Of a DNA stretch of 64,000 bases, positions 23,553 through 34,929 are shown piece after piece (the stretch's first letter is position 1; every line of letters starts with the position of its first letter). The notes under the pieces are model-generated. The model was not told the origin of the DNA and searched no databases. It saw only the letters and a list, made by a program, of their open reading frames with translations. The stretch is taken from NCBI GenBank assembly GCA_018343915.1, contig JABRWF010000002.1, forward strand, positions 4,092,001 to 4,156,000, in the 5' to 3' direction. Source of the DNA: Agroathelia rolfsii. Its lineage: Eukaryota; Basidiomycota; Agaricomycetes; Amylocorticiales; Amylocorticiaceae. Position numbers and translations under genes: made by a program.

Positions 23553-26500
23553 TCACCAGTCCAAATCGACACTCAATCCCGGCAGTTTGCTTCTGTCGAA
23601 GCATTTCGTCCATTCGAGTCCATGAGTAAAGTGGCTTAGATTCAGGCGGATAATATTTCTAGCAATCATCGCTGTATTGCTAGGTCGCCATATAGCTGAA
23701 CGGTAATCAGGCGGAATCCAGAATAACAGTTCGCCGTTAGGTCCATACATCCATCCATCCTCAAATGCAGAGCTATCGGTATACAAGTCTGTAAAGTTGG
23801 TCAAAATCAATTTTTGTCATGAAGAGGATTGACGGAACATCACCTAAGTGTGGATGACGTCTTGGATTACTGTGTACGATCGTAGTGATTGCCGTGTCTA
23901 ATTAATGGGATATATTGAGAACTGAATGTGAAATTAATTTCAGGCCAAGAAACGCACCCGGATCACTGTTTGATTCATCTGCTTCTAGATCGAGGTTCCA
24001 AATCCTTACCGAGGAGTCGCGTGAGCCTGAGATAAATTGTGTTCCGTCTGGCGAAAGAGCAGCAGAAAAGATCCAATCATCATGGCCACGGAATGGGCCT
24101 GCTACACATGTCATTGTTTCCACATTCCAAATCCTAACCGTCTTGTCTTTGGATGACGATATAACGCGTTTTCCGTCAAAAGAGAAAGCAGCAGACCAGA
24201 CTCCATCAGTGTGACCATTGAGATACCTAGCCTTAGGCTTTATTACCTTTCGCGTCTTAGAGTCCCATAGCAATAGCGTTAGATTTTTGTCAGTATAGCC
24301 AGAGCCAACAATAAGATGCCTTCTATTAGGAGAGAAGGCAAGGCAAAAAACCCAACCATTTTTTGCCATTGAAACATTATCCTCGATTTTTCCCGTTTTC
24401 ACATCCCAAATCTTCACTGTCTTGTCATCGGAACCGGACGCAATGCATTTGCTGTCTAGGGAGAACGTGACAGAATTAATCATCTTTGTGTGTCCGAGAA
24501 ATGGCCGGGCAACGAGTCTACCAGTCTCTGAGTCCCAAATCCGTATAGCTTTATCATAGGAACCAGAAGCGATGTGCATCCCATCTGGTGAAATGGCAAC
24601 CGAATAGATTTTGTCAAGATGCGTAGTTTCTGGTATAGTCTCAGCAAAAAGTTCGCCTGTCTCCGCATCCCATGCTTTTAGCGAGCCGTCCAGAGAACCG
24701 GATATAATGTACCGTTCATCAGCGGAGAAAATGGCAGAGCAGATGGCCTCTTCATGGCCAACTATTTTGAGTATCACATTATTTGTCTCGATATCCCAGA
24801 CCAAGACTTGTTTGTCAGTAGAGGCAGAGACAATGCGCTTGCTATCTCGGGAGAATATAATGGATGAAATCGAGTCATCATGACCGCAGTATGGCTCAGC
24901 TGAATATTCCCCTATTGTTCTATTCCATATTCTCAGCAATCCATCCTGCGAGCCTGAAGCTATGCGGACCCCATCAGGAGAGAACGCTACGCTATGTATA
25001 GCCCCGCCATCACCATGTAATGATGCTAAGCATTCGCCGGTGGTCATATCCCAAACTCTAAGAGTTGCGTCTTCTGACCCGGAAGCAACATGGCTTCCGT
25101 CAGGAGAAATCGAAAGACAAAACACCGCATCCGTGTGGCTTTCAAACGGGTCCATTATAAGCCTGCCAGTATATATATCCCAGACTCTGATTGATTTGTC
25201 ATTTGACGCTGAGATAACGGCTTTGCCATTGGGGGAGAAGACAACCGCATTGATTTTAGCAGTGTGGCCAACAAACGGTTCCGAGACAGGTTGAGCGGTC
25301 TCTGTGTCCCACATCATCAGCGTCATTTGGGTCGAGCCTGAGACAACACGACTTCCGTCGGGGGAAAAAGCAACACTGAGAATATCTCCGTGAAGACCAA
25401 TAGATGATTCAGCTAAAACCTTGACCGTCCTAATATCCCAGATCTTCATGGTTTTGTCGGATGAGCTTGTGACAATGCGTCTTCCGTCCGGTGAAGATGC
25501 AATACAATGAATGGCACCAGTGTGGTAATGCGAATACCCGACAACATGTTTTCCTGTTTGAACATCCCATATCCTTATAGTCTTGTCGCATGATCCCGAG
25601 ACGAGACGCTGTCCGCTAGGAGAAAATGCAACCGAAGTGACAGAAGCAGTATGGCCGCGGAACGGCTCACACACCAGCATACTTGTGGCAGAGTCACAAA
25701 GTTGCAAAGTGCCGTCCCATGAGCCAGTTGCAAAACGTTCTCCGCCTGGGGAATACACCACGGAGCGCACTGCTTGCGTATGAGCATCCGAGGAATCGAG
25801 CATACTCTTGCCTACGTCTACATCCCATATTTTGATTGTTCCATCTGCCGAGCCTGATGCAATGCGGCTTCCATCCAAAGAAAAGAAGAGGGAAAGAATA
25901 TTATCTCTGTGACCATAAAATGGCTCAATAAGCAGCTGGCCCGTCTCTATATCCCAGGTTCTCACAGTCTGATCATTTGAGCCCGACGCAATGTAACGAC
26001 CATCGGGAGAAAATGTGACGCCAAGTATCATATCATTGTGACCAACAAATGGGTCCAAAACAAGTTCACCCGTCTTAGCATTCCATAGATAGATGGTACC
26101 ATCCCATGCGCCAGAGACAAGCTGTCTTCCATTGGGGGACAATGCAAAGGCGTATGCGTTACTTGGTCCACAAAATGTAATGCACTGAGTACCTCCAGCC
26201 TCTAAATCCCAGATGATGATTTTGTGATCCTCTGATGCAGATATAATTTCTTGTCCGCTAGGGGAAAAACTGATCCAAGCTATGTCTTGATCATGGCCGC
26301 CGGCTAACGTCGTTGTACACTTACGTGTTTTCCAGTCCCAGATCTTGACCGTCTTATCGTACGAGCCTGACGCAATCGATTCCCCATTTGGAGAAAACAC
26401 AATAGATTTAACAGTATTATTGTGATCATCAAGAGGATCAGCAATCATTTCACCTGTCTCTACATCCCAGATTCTGATAGAACAATCTCGCGACCCAGAA

Positions 26501-29500
26501 ACAACATATTTCCCATCTGGAGAAAACACTGCGGAACTAACATCATCGGTATGACCTAGAATTGGGCCAAGGACTCGATTACCCGTCTCTGCACTCCACA
26601 TAGACCATGTGCTATCTGCTGATGCTGAAACAATCCTTCTTTCATCAGGAGATGATGCAATCGACCAAATCTGTGAGAAAGTGTCGATGTTTGTTAATAT
26701 CTGGGGCCATCGGATGACATTACTGTCCTCTATGTCGATACATCCTGGAAACGCGAGTAGATATGTTTCTGAAAGGAGCGAATTGCGCGGTATGAACGTA
26801 AGAACGGATAGATAGAGATGTGGTGTGCTCTGCCTAAGCACAGGGGCAAAGCCGTTAACAAATCGATACGAGTCGGATACAAATTGCTTGAGATCTTGGT
26901 GGTCATCCTGGTGTGGCCGACGGAATGAGCGGTCGTAGATGATTGTGTAAAGCGGATTAGATTACTTACCACGGAGGCGAGCCAACCCTTAAGTATTGCG
27001 AGCTGGGCGAGAATACGATCAACCCTTCCTAGCAAACTCAACACTTCTATCCAAAAAAGAAGTCGGGTCTTCATGAACTCGTGAATACGACCATACCACT
27101 CAGGCTTCTGGTTTGGTGATATACTATTAATATGCTCTACCCAGAAACAGCAAGCGTATGCAAGATGAGGAGAGACACATTCCCTTACTAGAGTATCAAG
27201 ACCCTCGATATCGCGATTGAAGACATAAGATGTATTTAGTCCACAAATATTGAATTTCAGCAGCCTACGCATTTCGCGCAGAGACGCATGCAAAAGCATC
27301 GCCTGCTGTTGGTCTATATCAATCCAGTACTTTTCGCTGCGCGTTTTGTCCCCAAGGAAGTCCGAGAATGATGCATGAAGTACCTGAATCGGCTCATCGT
27401 CGTTCTGCGCAGATACACCTCGCAACAGCGAGCCTAAAGGTGATAGTATGATCTTTGCCTGCTCTTGATCTTCTTTGTCAAACCATAGCTGTGACAACGC
27501 TGAAAGTGAGAGGGGCTCTCGGACGGATAACACGCGACCCATGATTATCTGGTATAAATGGTCTATTTCGTCGCCAGGCTTGAACGTACAGAGGTTGTTA
27601 AGGATCCCCATGTATATACCATCAAGTCCATTGTAGCTCTTGGATTTCAGGACCTCATCAAGCCTCCGAGCGGGATTACAGCCCACGGTTCCATCGCCGC
27701 TGATGTACTTGCAAACTGTAGAAGACCACTGGAACAGTCCATCTGAGCGTAGGGCAATCTGACGGGCTGCATCATCTAGGTCGTCTATCGACTTCTCGAG
27801 TTCAAAGATTTCGCGCAATCGGCTACGGACAAAGCAATAGATATCATCATTGGTGGACAGTTCTTGAGAGCGGTTTAGATCGCTAGCAACTACTCCAGCT
27901 AGTTTCTTAAAGCTCGTTATGATGTCTTTCTCGGGACGAGATGTAATAAGAAAACGGAATTGGATCGGGAGTTTCTGGAGACGAGAAAGTGTCTTGAGCA
28001 GGACTGAGCGCTGTTCCGAAGACCCACTTTCGTCAAGGGCATCGATGATGATTAGGATAGGCCCGATGCTATCTAATTCTCCGGCTGGCTGCAACACAAG
28101 TGTTTCCAACTGCGTCTCGGGAGGTAGCTCTTCGGGGGCTTTGGGTGAGTTCCTGATCGCTTTGACTAGAGACGCTTCCCAGTTCTTGTTCAGACGCGCA
28201 AGGTCCCTTGAGATTGTGCTATAAACGCGTTCTAAGCCGGATCCGGTCTGTCCAGAGGCATTAAAGAAAAACGAGGCGCATCTGCGCTGAGCGAGTAGCT
28301 GCTCCGAAACCGATTGGGCAATCGCTGACTTGCCACTACCGGCAACACCATGCAGCCAGAAGAAGCGATTTGCAGCGTTATCGACTGGCTGGGTAAACCA
28401 TTCAATAATATCTGCAATGACATCTTTGCGTGTTCCAGGTTCACATCCACCGTGTTGACGTTGGTGGCTTGCACGAGGCAAGCGATCCAGTTCTTGCTGA
28501 AATGCTACAAGGAATACATCTCAATCTACCAGAAAAATCATAGATGTTAGCACTTACAGATCCCCTTGAGCTCGGATAAAATATCATCTGTCTTTGACGA
28601 TATCTGAAAAACGGTGATCTCGGTCAAGAGAACGTTTTCGTCCATGAACCGTTCTCTCAATTTGGTGAACGTGGCTTGATAAGCCGCTATTTTATTGCTA
28701 TGATCCTTCAACGGTAACGTGAATGCTCGATAAGCTGGAGGATTGAGATGAATATAAGGCAGAAAGGCGTTCAAACTGAAACTTATACCAAACCCATGTG
28801 ATGCATATTCCTTGATGAATATTGCGCATTCCGTTGTTTGCTGACACATTCGCTGGACTACGGTACTATGAGATTTGATCTTATCATGCTGTTCTGCCAA
28901 TGAGATGTATCGGTATATATCGATCATCTTCTCCAAAAGGGCCTTGATGTCCTGGTCAAGCTTGTTTTGTTTGATCATTGCCTAAAGCGTTGCTTCAGTT
29001 CGAATAATCTACTGCAAGCTATGGATTCAGACCTTGAGCGGATAGGAGAGCACAGCACATGCGATCTTCGCATACGGATAGATCTGCGTTAAATATGTAA
29101 GCATATAAACTGGGACATCACAAAAAACTCAGATGAGTTACGTCTGCGATTCCCTCAACAATACCCAAGAAAATGGAGACCTGATCAAAAAGTGGTTCCC
29201 AGAGCTCGTAAAATTTATTTGCGTCCTCAGCACCTGCGCTGATCGCATCTATAACGCCACCTGCTGGTTTGATGATAACCTTCGGACCCAAAATACGTTT
29301 CGCGTCTTCTTCCGCATTTGCAATGGCGTCCTTGGCTTTCTTAAAATCGTTCTCTGACTCGACAACGCCTTCAAATTGAATATCTCCGGGCTCCACCTTC
29401 GAAATGTTGAGTTTAAATTTGATTGAGCCGCACTTTGTACCTCTTTTGCCGTTCTTTTGCCTAGTGTAAAGCTCTCGTACAATAGTATCTATGCTCGAAT

Positions 29501-30021
29501 CAGTTAACGCTTCTTAGGTTTTATATGTGCTGTGCCCTACCATTGTAAGAGGCACTATCATTGAGAAAATTCAAAATCTCTAGGTTATCCTTTAGTTCCC
29601 CAATGAAGTGGTCGTTACGGTGCGGAAATATTTTCTTTGCATAGACTTGTACGACCATCAATACCTTATCCCCGACAGTGCTAGAGATATCTTCTAAGGA
29701 AGATGAAATAAACCTCGACGCACAAGGGAACTCACAATGAGAAAGTGTCATCCCACACATGATCACCTGTTTTTTTCGCAATAGATGTATTTTCCGTCCG
29801 GCCGTCCAGAGTTATTTGAAGGTAGAGATCGCGAGGGCGCTTAAGTACTCCAATCCTGGGTAGGCCTTGACATGTAATGTCTATTCATTCATTTGCAGTT
29901 TAAAAAGTAGCGATAGGATGTATAATCAATATCTATGGCCAAAGGACTGTAAATTATACTCGTTACCTGAGATCGCGACATTAACTTTAGGGTTTGTTCC
30001 TGTATCCACGTTTGAAGCCAT
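23553..30021 (-). CDS. C2-NACHT-WD40 (NWD/NLR-like) protein with 21 WD repeats
   Basis: The start at 30021 gives MASNVDTGTNPKVNVAISD, and the stop is at 23553-23555. The domains follow in order. A C2-like N terminus has DLYLQITLDGRTENTSIAKK, HVWDDTFSL and VLMVVQVYAKKIFPHRND. A helical middle region contains LWEPLFDQVSIFLGIVEGIA and IYPYAKIACAVLSYPLK. A NACHT NTPase has Walker A GVAGSGKSA and Walker B ILIIIDALDES. A long exon then encodes 21 consecutive WD repeats, mostly FSPDGxxIxSGSxDxTVRIWD units, enough for three seven-bladed propellers. A C-terminal cap reads GELLFWIPPDYRSAIWRPSN. The product is about 1,900-1,950 residues. Proteins with this plan are the fungal STAND/NLR-like class, best known from heterokaryon-incompatibility genes of ascomycetes; a non-self sensing role here is inferred. 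Tandem near-identical WD units in this class often diversify. One splice junction in the C2 region (about 29736) is ambiguous. Confidence 0.88.
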
Positions 30022-30985
30022 ATGAGTCGAGCACAAATTCAAAGTAGCGGGAATGCTGGTTTGAGTTTCAGCACTGTTATCGGTTGAAATTCAAGATGCA
30101 GTGCAGCTATCAGCTGAGTACAAACGGTGTGTGATGCATGTGATGACTAATTAGAAGCATGACTTCAACACGTGTTTCTAATACTGAATATAGTGTAGGA
30201 GTTGTGGTGTAGATTCCTCCTGTTACGTCTTTCTTTTTTCCTCATCAACTAGAATTTGCATGTGGGTTTTTACAGAAAACTACATCGGAAGTCGTATAGG
30301 AAAGCAGATCGTAATGCACACTAGTCAGACTAAACTGAAATCCAAGACAAGTAGGACAAGAAAAAAAGCTAAGAGCAGTGCTGGAATATCATGCATATCC
30401 TGACTTGGAGCCATACCGAGGCAAGAGCTACCAAAAAGGTGGAGTCGATTACTTGAAAGAACACAAAGGCGTCCATTTTCGTAACTTGACCAGTACAAAA
30501 GAACATGCCAAAAGTAGCCGACAGGGAGGTCGGCATAGCCTATTGTTCCGTAGTGCTATAAACAGCCAATGACATGGTGTCACCACCTTTCAGCCAATCG
30601 GAGTGCTGCCGTATCACATGATTATCTGTCAATGCTGCCTAATTTAGTCAAAGTGTTCAATTGTGCTTTGTTCCGTTGTTGGACAAGAATAATAAGCCAG
30701 AGTCGGCTTGTGTCGGCGGACTGGTTTACCACAATGCTGCTATTCATCAATGCCTTTAATGAAGCCATACACCCACTGCTATAAAGGCTCAAGGCCACAC
30801 CAGGCTCTTGCGAGCACTTGCCTCGGTCGTGTCCTGCGTTCCTAATCTCTCTTCCTCTTATCTTTTCTCCTTCTCTCTCCTTCAGGCCTGCGGCTTTGAA
30901 AAGACCCTTGCGATCAGGTATCGCCCACACACTCCTTGCTTCAATATCCTTCACGAGATCCTCTTTGCTGTTTAATAATTTCATT
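30022..30985. other. Divergent promoter region of the NACHT-WD40 and CBM19-like genes
   Basis: The stretch contains no gene that I can support. The distal part supplies the upstream region of the minus-strand NACHT gene. The proximal part carries a TATA-like box and a long pyrimidine tract serving the plus-strand secreted-protein gene. Confidence 0.5.
30780..30886 (+). promoter_or_regulatory. TATA-like box followed by CT-rich tract (core promoter)
   Basis: TATAAAG at 30780-30786 is followed by a pyrimidine-rich stretch at about 30841-30886 (runs of ctctcttcct, tctccttctctctcc). TATA plus a CT block ahead of the start is common for strongly expressed basidiomycete genes. The ATG of the secreted protein is 100 bp further on. 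Confidence 0.5.
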
Positions 30986-32432
30986 ATGAAATACGCCATC
31001 TTCATCGCTCTATCTCTGGCCGTATCTACCTATGCACGTCCCTTACGTCGTAGTAGCTTCGCTCTACAGAACGGCCAAGATGCCATCGCTCTCAAGTACG
31101 TCCTCTATCTATATTTGATTGATATAATACCTGGTTATTCATTTGGTCATTCACACAGCAATAAGTTCGAGACTCTGAGCGCTAACTCCACCTGCACTAG
31201 CGGTGAGACGGCTTGTGTTGATGGTAAATTCGCACAGTGCAATGCGGGCTCGTTTGTTCTCACCGCATGTGGTACTGGTGAAATGTACGTTGTATGCGCG
31301 TCGTCCCGTCCACTCACTCATCTTTGTTTTGATCAGATGTGCCGCGCTTCCTCTAGTTAACGCTGCTGGCACAAGCGTCACTTGCACTACGCAACAGGAC
31401 GTCGACTCCAGAATTGCTGCCACAGGTGCCACATCTGCCAGCTCGGAAAACTCTACCTCACCGGTAGCTGATGCGTCCTTGGCTGCCACTGTGACGGCGA
31501 CAGCCACAGTCACCGCAACTGGCGCCGCGTTAACATCTGCTGCGACCTCATCTTCATCCTCCTCTGATCTTCAGAGTACCACAACCCTCGATTCATCTGT
31601 GATCTGCTCTAACTTTGCCCAGAATGGGCAAGCAAACGCGTCCGAAGCTGGCCAGGTCGCCTCGCTCACGTCGACCAACAACTTTATCAACTTGTATGTT
31701 TCCTCATATCGTCATCTCACACAGCCTGTGATATCTAACACCCCAACCATTACCCAGTTGTGCTGGCCAAACACTGACCAATGGCCAACAAATCACCAAA
31801 GGATCGTGCAACCCGGCGCCGATGGGTCAGATTCCCTCCACCTCCTCCCAGCCCTCCACGAAATTCACATCGCCAAAGAACCTCGACACTCTGACGGCCA
31901 ACACGACCTTTACCATCACGCTGGCCATCGGCGCGATCGAAACTGGCAACTTTGTGAACCCGGACACCAACTACTTTGCGGCGCCGCAACAGCTGAGCTC
32001 GCAAGGGCTGATCATCGGCCACTCGCACGTCGTCGTCGAGGCCCTCGACTCGCTTACGCAGACGACGCGCACGGATCCGACCAAGTTTGCGTTTTTCAAG
32101 GGGCTGAATGCGGCTGCAGTGAATGGCGTGCTTAACACGACCGTCCAAGGTGGCTTGCCAGAGGGCTTCTATCGCCTGGCATCGATCACGACCAGTGCGA
32201 ATCATGTGCCGGTCTTAGGTCCCGTGGCGCAACATGGTGCATTTGATGATGCGATTTATGTGAGTGATTATATATTTGAGGTGTATCGTATCGCAATTGG
32301 GGGATGCTGACTATATACCTCTTCCATCCAATATTACAGTTCACTGTTAAAGCTGCATCGAACACCCCAGCCGCCAAGTCCACCATCACCATCACACGCA
32401 CGAAGACAGTACAACCTACTCCGACTGCATAG
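30986..32432 (+). CDS. Secreted CBM19-like (chitin-binding-type) protein
   Basis: Five exons (30986-31095, 31159-31284, 31337-31693, 31758-32259, 32340-32432) join in phase to 395 residues. A signal peptide (MKYAIFIALSLAVSTYA) precedes NNKFETLSANSTCTSGETAC, VDGKFAQCNAGSFVLTACG and ICAALPLVNAAGTSVTC. This cysteine spacing is that of CBM19-like modules widespread in Agaricomycetes. A Ser/Thr/Ala-rich linker, likely O-glycosylated, leads to a second domain starting at SVICSNFAQNGQANASEAG. It continues past a splice into CAGQTLTNGQQITKGSC and FTITLAIGAIETGNFVNPDT. The protein should be secreted or wall-associated; chitin binding is inferred from family only. Database entries of this family are sometimes mislabelled as ribosomal protein S17, which the signal peptide and cysteines rule out. 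The gene is intact. Confidence 0.85.
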
Positions 32433-32893
32433 AGAAACTTTTACTCTTGACCTCTTCGTTATATCAAGGTCGTTGTTTCTTCGGTAGCGGTTCCTGGAGG
32501 GCTCTATCTCTCTCTTACATTGTGTGGCTTCATTTCATGACATGTCGACGAGTCAATAATGACAGCGATGAATGACTTGACCTGGTTTGGCCTAATCCGA
32601 CTGATTGCAATGTATCAATAGCACAGCTACTAGTACATGTACTGGCATTCGATGTATCATAGCATATTCATTGTACGCACTCGCATATTTATTTATTGAG
32701 CTAACCAATGCATAATATTATGTATCATGTTAAAGTTGATTTCCTTGTGAGGTCCCTCTTTCCCTTTTCAATCGATTGGTTATTGCCAACAACCTTTTGT
32801 CCTGGCGTCGATGGAAACTGATGCCAGTACATTTACGTTCATACAATACCACGATTCGTATTTCTAACTTCCATGACCGTTCGATGTGATTCT

Positions 32894-34245
32894 TCAATGA
32901 CCAACGAGTGCCATCATATTGAACTGCAAACTTTCCGAACCTGCTATGAGTGTCTTCACGTACTTGGCAGTATCCTATACAAAAAAAAACAGAGAGAGGG
33001 TCGGAAATAATAATAATAAGGGACATATACATCCTTGTGATGGCGATTAACACTCACTCTGAGTAAATTCTTACACTCCCCCCGATCGACGGGGCCTGCA
33101 CGGTCCCCATCAAGCTCAATAAGCCGCATCGTCCGCGTTGGCGTCTCGCTTTTACGCGCGGCGTACTCGGGTGCGGCGACAAAGCACGTGAAGTGCAAAT
33201 CGGTGTCGAGATTGGGTGGTACGACTCTCTGACCTGCCGCGGCCGTCGTCGAGTGGATCTCCTCCAAGAGGGGCGTTGTCTCGAGGATGTGGGCTCGTTC
33301 GATGGGGTTTTTGCCTGGAATACGGCGAGTTGTTCGGATCGTTGTGATGACGATTGGAGTTAGGTGCAAAATTAGCACGTACCCTGACATTGTCCGATCA
33401 GTTTTTCGAGCACACTTTCAGGCGCAAAGGTGACGTCGGACTAATTTATATCATTTTCAGTCGAAAGATAGGGCGCAGGATATGAGAAATGGCAAGAACG
33501 TAAATATGGATATAAAAAACTTCCTGGACGTACATTTCCAAGTGCATGGAGCAAGCCCATAGTCCCACATGCATTGTTTATCTATTGCAAATCAAGTACT
33601 CTGCGTTATTTCTTGTTTCATCCGTTTGGCTTGATGTCAAACCAGAGAACGGTTAACGCACGGTCTGTTTGATGAAAAGGATAGTGGGATCGACTGGCGT
33701 CTGTTTCACAAGTGTGGCATCTTCCTCTTTGTATCGCCGTTCGTATTCTTCCGTGACTGGGAAGAGTAGGATGACGGCTGATTGATGTATGAACAGATCG
33801 TTGAATTTTTTTATCAGGGGTGATAAAATGAACAGGAAGGAAAAATATGGAAGAACCTTTCACGGGTTGGGGAACCATGTCGAGTAGCTGGTTTCAACAG
33901 CATCATTGTTTAAAAATAGACGAGAAACACGAAGTCAGATTGGAGTAAAAAATCCAGGATATCAATTAGTGATTACTACCTCGTCCTCCAAGCCATAGAC
34001 GTCCTCAAAGTGCGCTTGAGAAGCGACCAAACCCGCTCTGAATGCCCACTGTGCTTAGGTCCCAGGAGGCGTGAATAGACTATGGTGGAATACAAGCAAC
34101 TCGAATGGGCAAGACATACGTCATTCATAACCTAGTGTAAATAGCCAGTACCAAATTGGTATTAGTATGGCTGCTGGTATGTGTTCGGAAGGAGGTAATT
34201 GACATCTGGATTGCTTTCCAAAGGGACCCATTTCGGGGGCGCCAT
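32894..34245 (-). CDS. Ubiquitin carboxyl-terminal hydrolase, UCH family (copy 1)
   Basis: The start at 34245 gives MAPPKWVPLESNPD. A 12-nt micro-exon encoding VMND (about 34126-34137) follows, then an exon reading WAFRAGLVASQAHFEDVYGL and further exons LLDMVPQPVK and AVILLFPVTEEYERR. The UCH catalytic triad is present: cysteine in INNACGTMGLLHALGN, histidine in TDLHFTCF and aspartate in RLIELDGDRAGPV. The last exon, DTAKYVKTLIAGSESLQFN, ends at a TGA at 32894-32896. Size and motifs match UCH-L3/Yuh1, a cytosolic deubiquitinase that trims small adducts from ubiquitin or NEDD8. The gene is a tandem paralogue of 34930-36265. A solo LTR sits 59 bp upstream of the ATG, so the native promoter is interrupted and expression may differ between the copies. 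Confidence 0.88.
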
Positions 34246-34304
34246 GTCAAAGATCGTGAGTAACACTGGTGATTGTTTCCGAAGACTTCGAGTTGGAGTG
34301 TATC

Positions 34305-34544
34305 TGTAACGCTCCGTCACTTCGTGACCGCATGTCACCGCGCCGCCATCCCTCTGGCATCTTGTTGTTGGAACGAACGATCCCGGAGGGGACAAATAAA
34401 TGATATAATACTGTATAGTTCCTATCCGTACACATATAAATACGCATGTATCGTAGGAGGCGTAGTAGCTAGGCTTGAACAGAATCTACCACCTACACCA
34501 CTTCTTTCTCTCTCGTGTGTTATCTCTGTGACCTAATCGTCACA
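34305..34544 (+). mobile_element. Solo LTR (copy 2), 240 bp, with 5-bp target-site duplication
   Basis: The unit has the same length and ends as the element at 1225-1464, differing at one base. It is flanked by gtatc at 34300-34304 and 34545-34549, which differs from the gcaac of copy 1, so the two insertions are independent. It lies between the UCH paralogues, just upstream of UCH copy 1. No internal retrotransposon sequence remains. Confidence 0.9.
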
Positions 34545-34929
34545 GTATCATGACGTAGACGAATTAATATCGTGATGTATCGATGCTTCCGATAGGAAAA
34601 AAAAGATAGCAATACCGGTATAAAATGGATATGATAGTCAACCATAAAGCAATCTGGCTATTAGTGAGCCGGGTTAGAATGATCCCAAAAATGACGATTC
34701 AAGATGCCTTTACAAGCTAGGCAAATTGAAGTAGTCGCCCTACTAAGCTGACGCAGTTGTGCGCCGATGCCAGTGTGCAATTACCTCGTAGCATATGCGG
34801 CAATGATACAGAAACACGAACCAGAGTTTAATTGAAGGTGCATAGCGAAAACCTACATTGGGAGAACGTTACATGGGATATCACTACTATCAACTTTCGT
34901 GACTGATCCACGCGATCCATCAGCATAAA

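Noticed and set aside
23915..25783. Plus-strand frames opposite the WD repeats
   Set aside because: They repeat with the period of the WD units and are antisense shadows of the 979-codon minus frame.
31203..32135. 310-codon frame across the secreted CBM19-like gene
   Set aside because: It reads through introns and continues in the wrong frame after 31693. The spliced model gives conserved cysteines and uniform coding sense instead.
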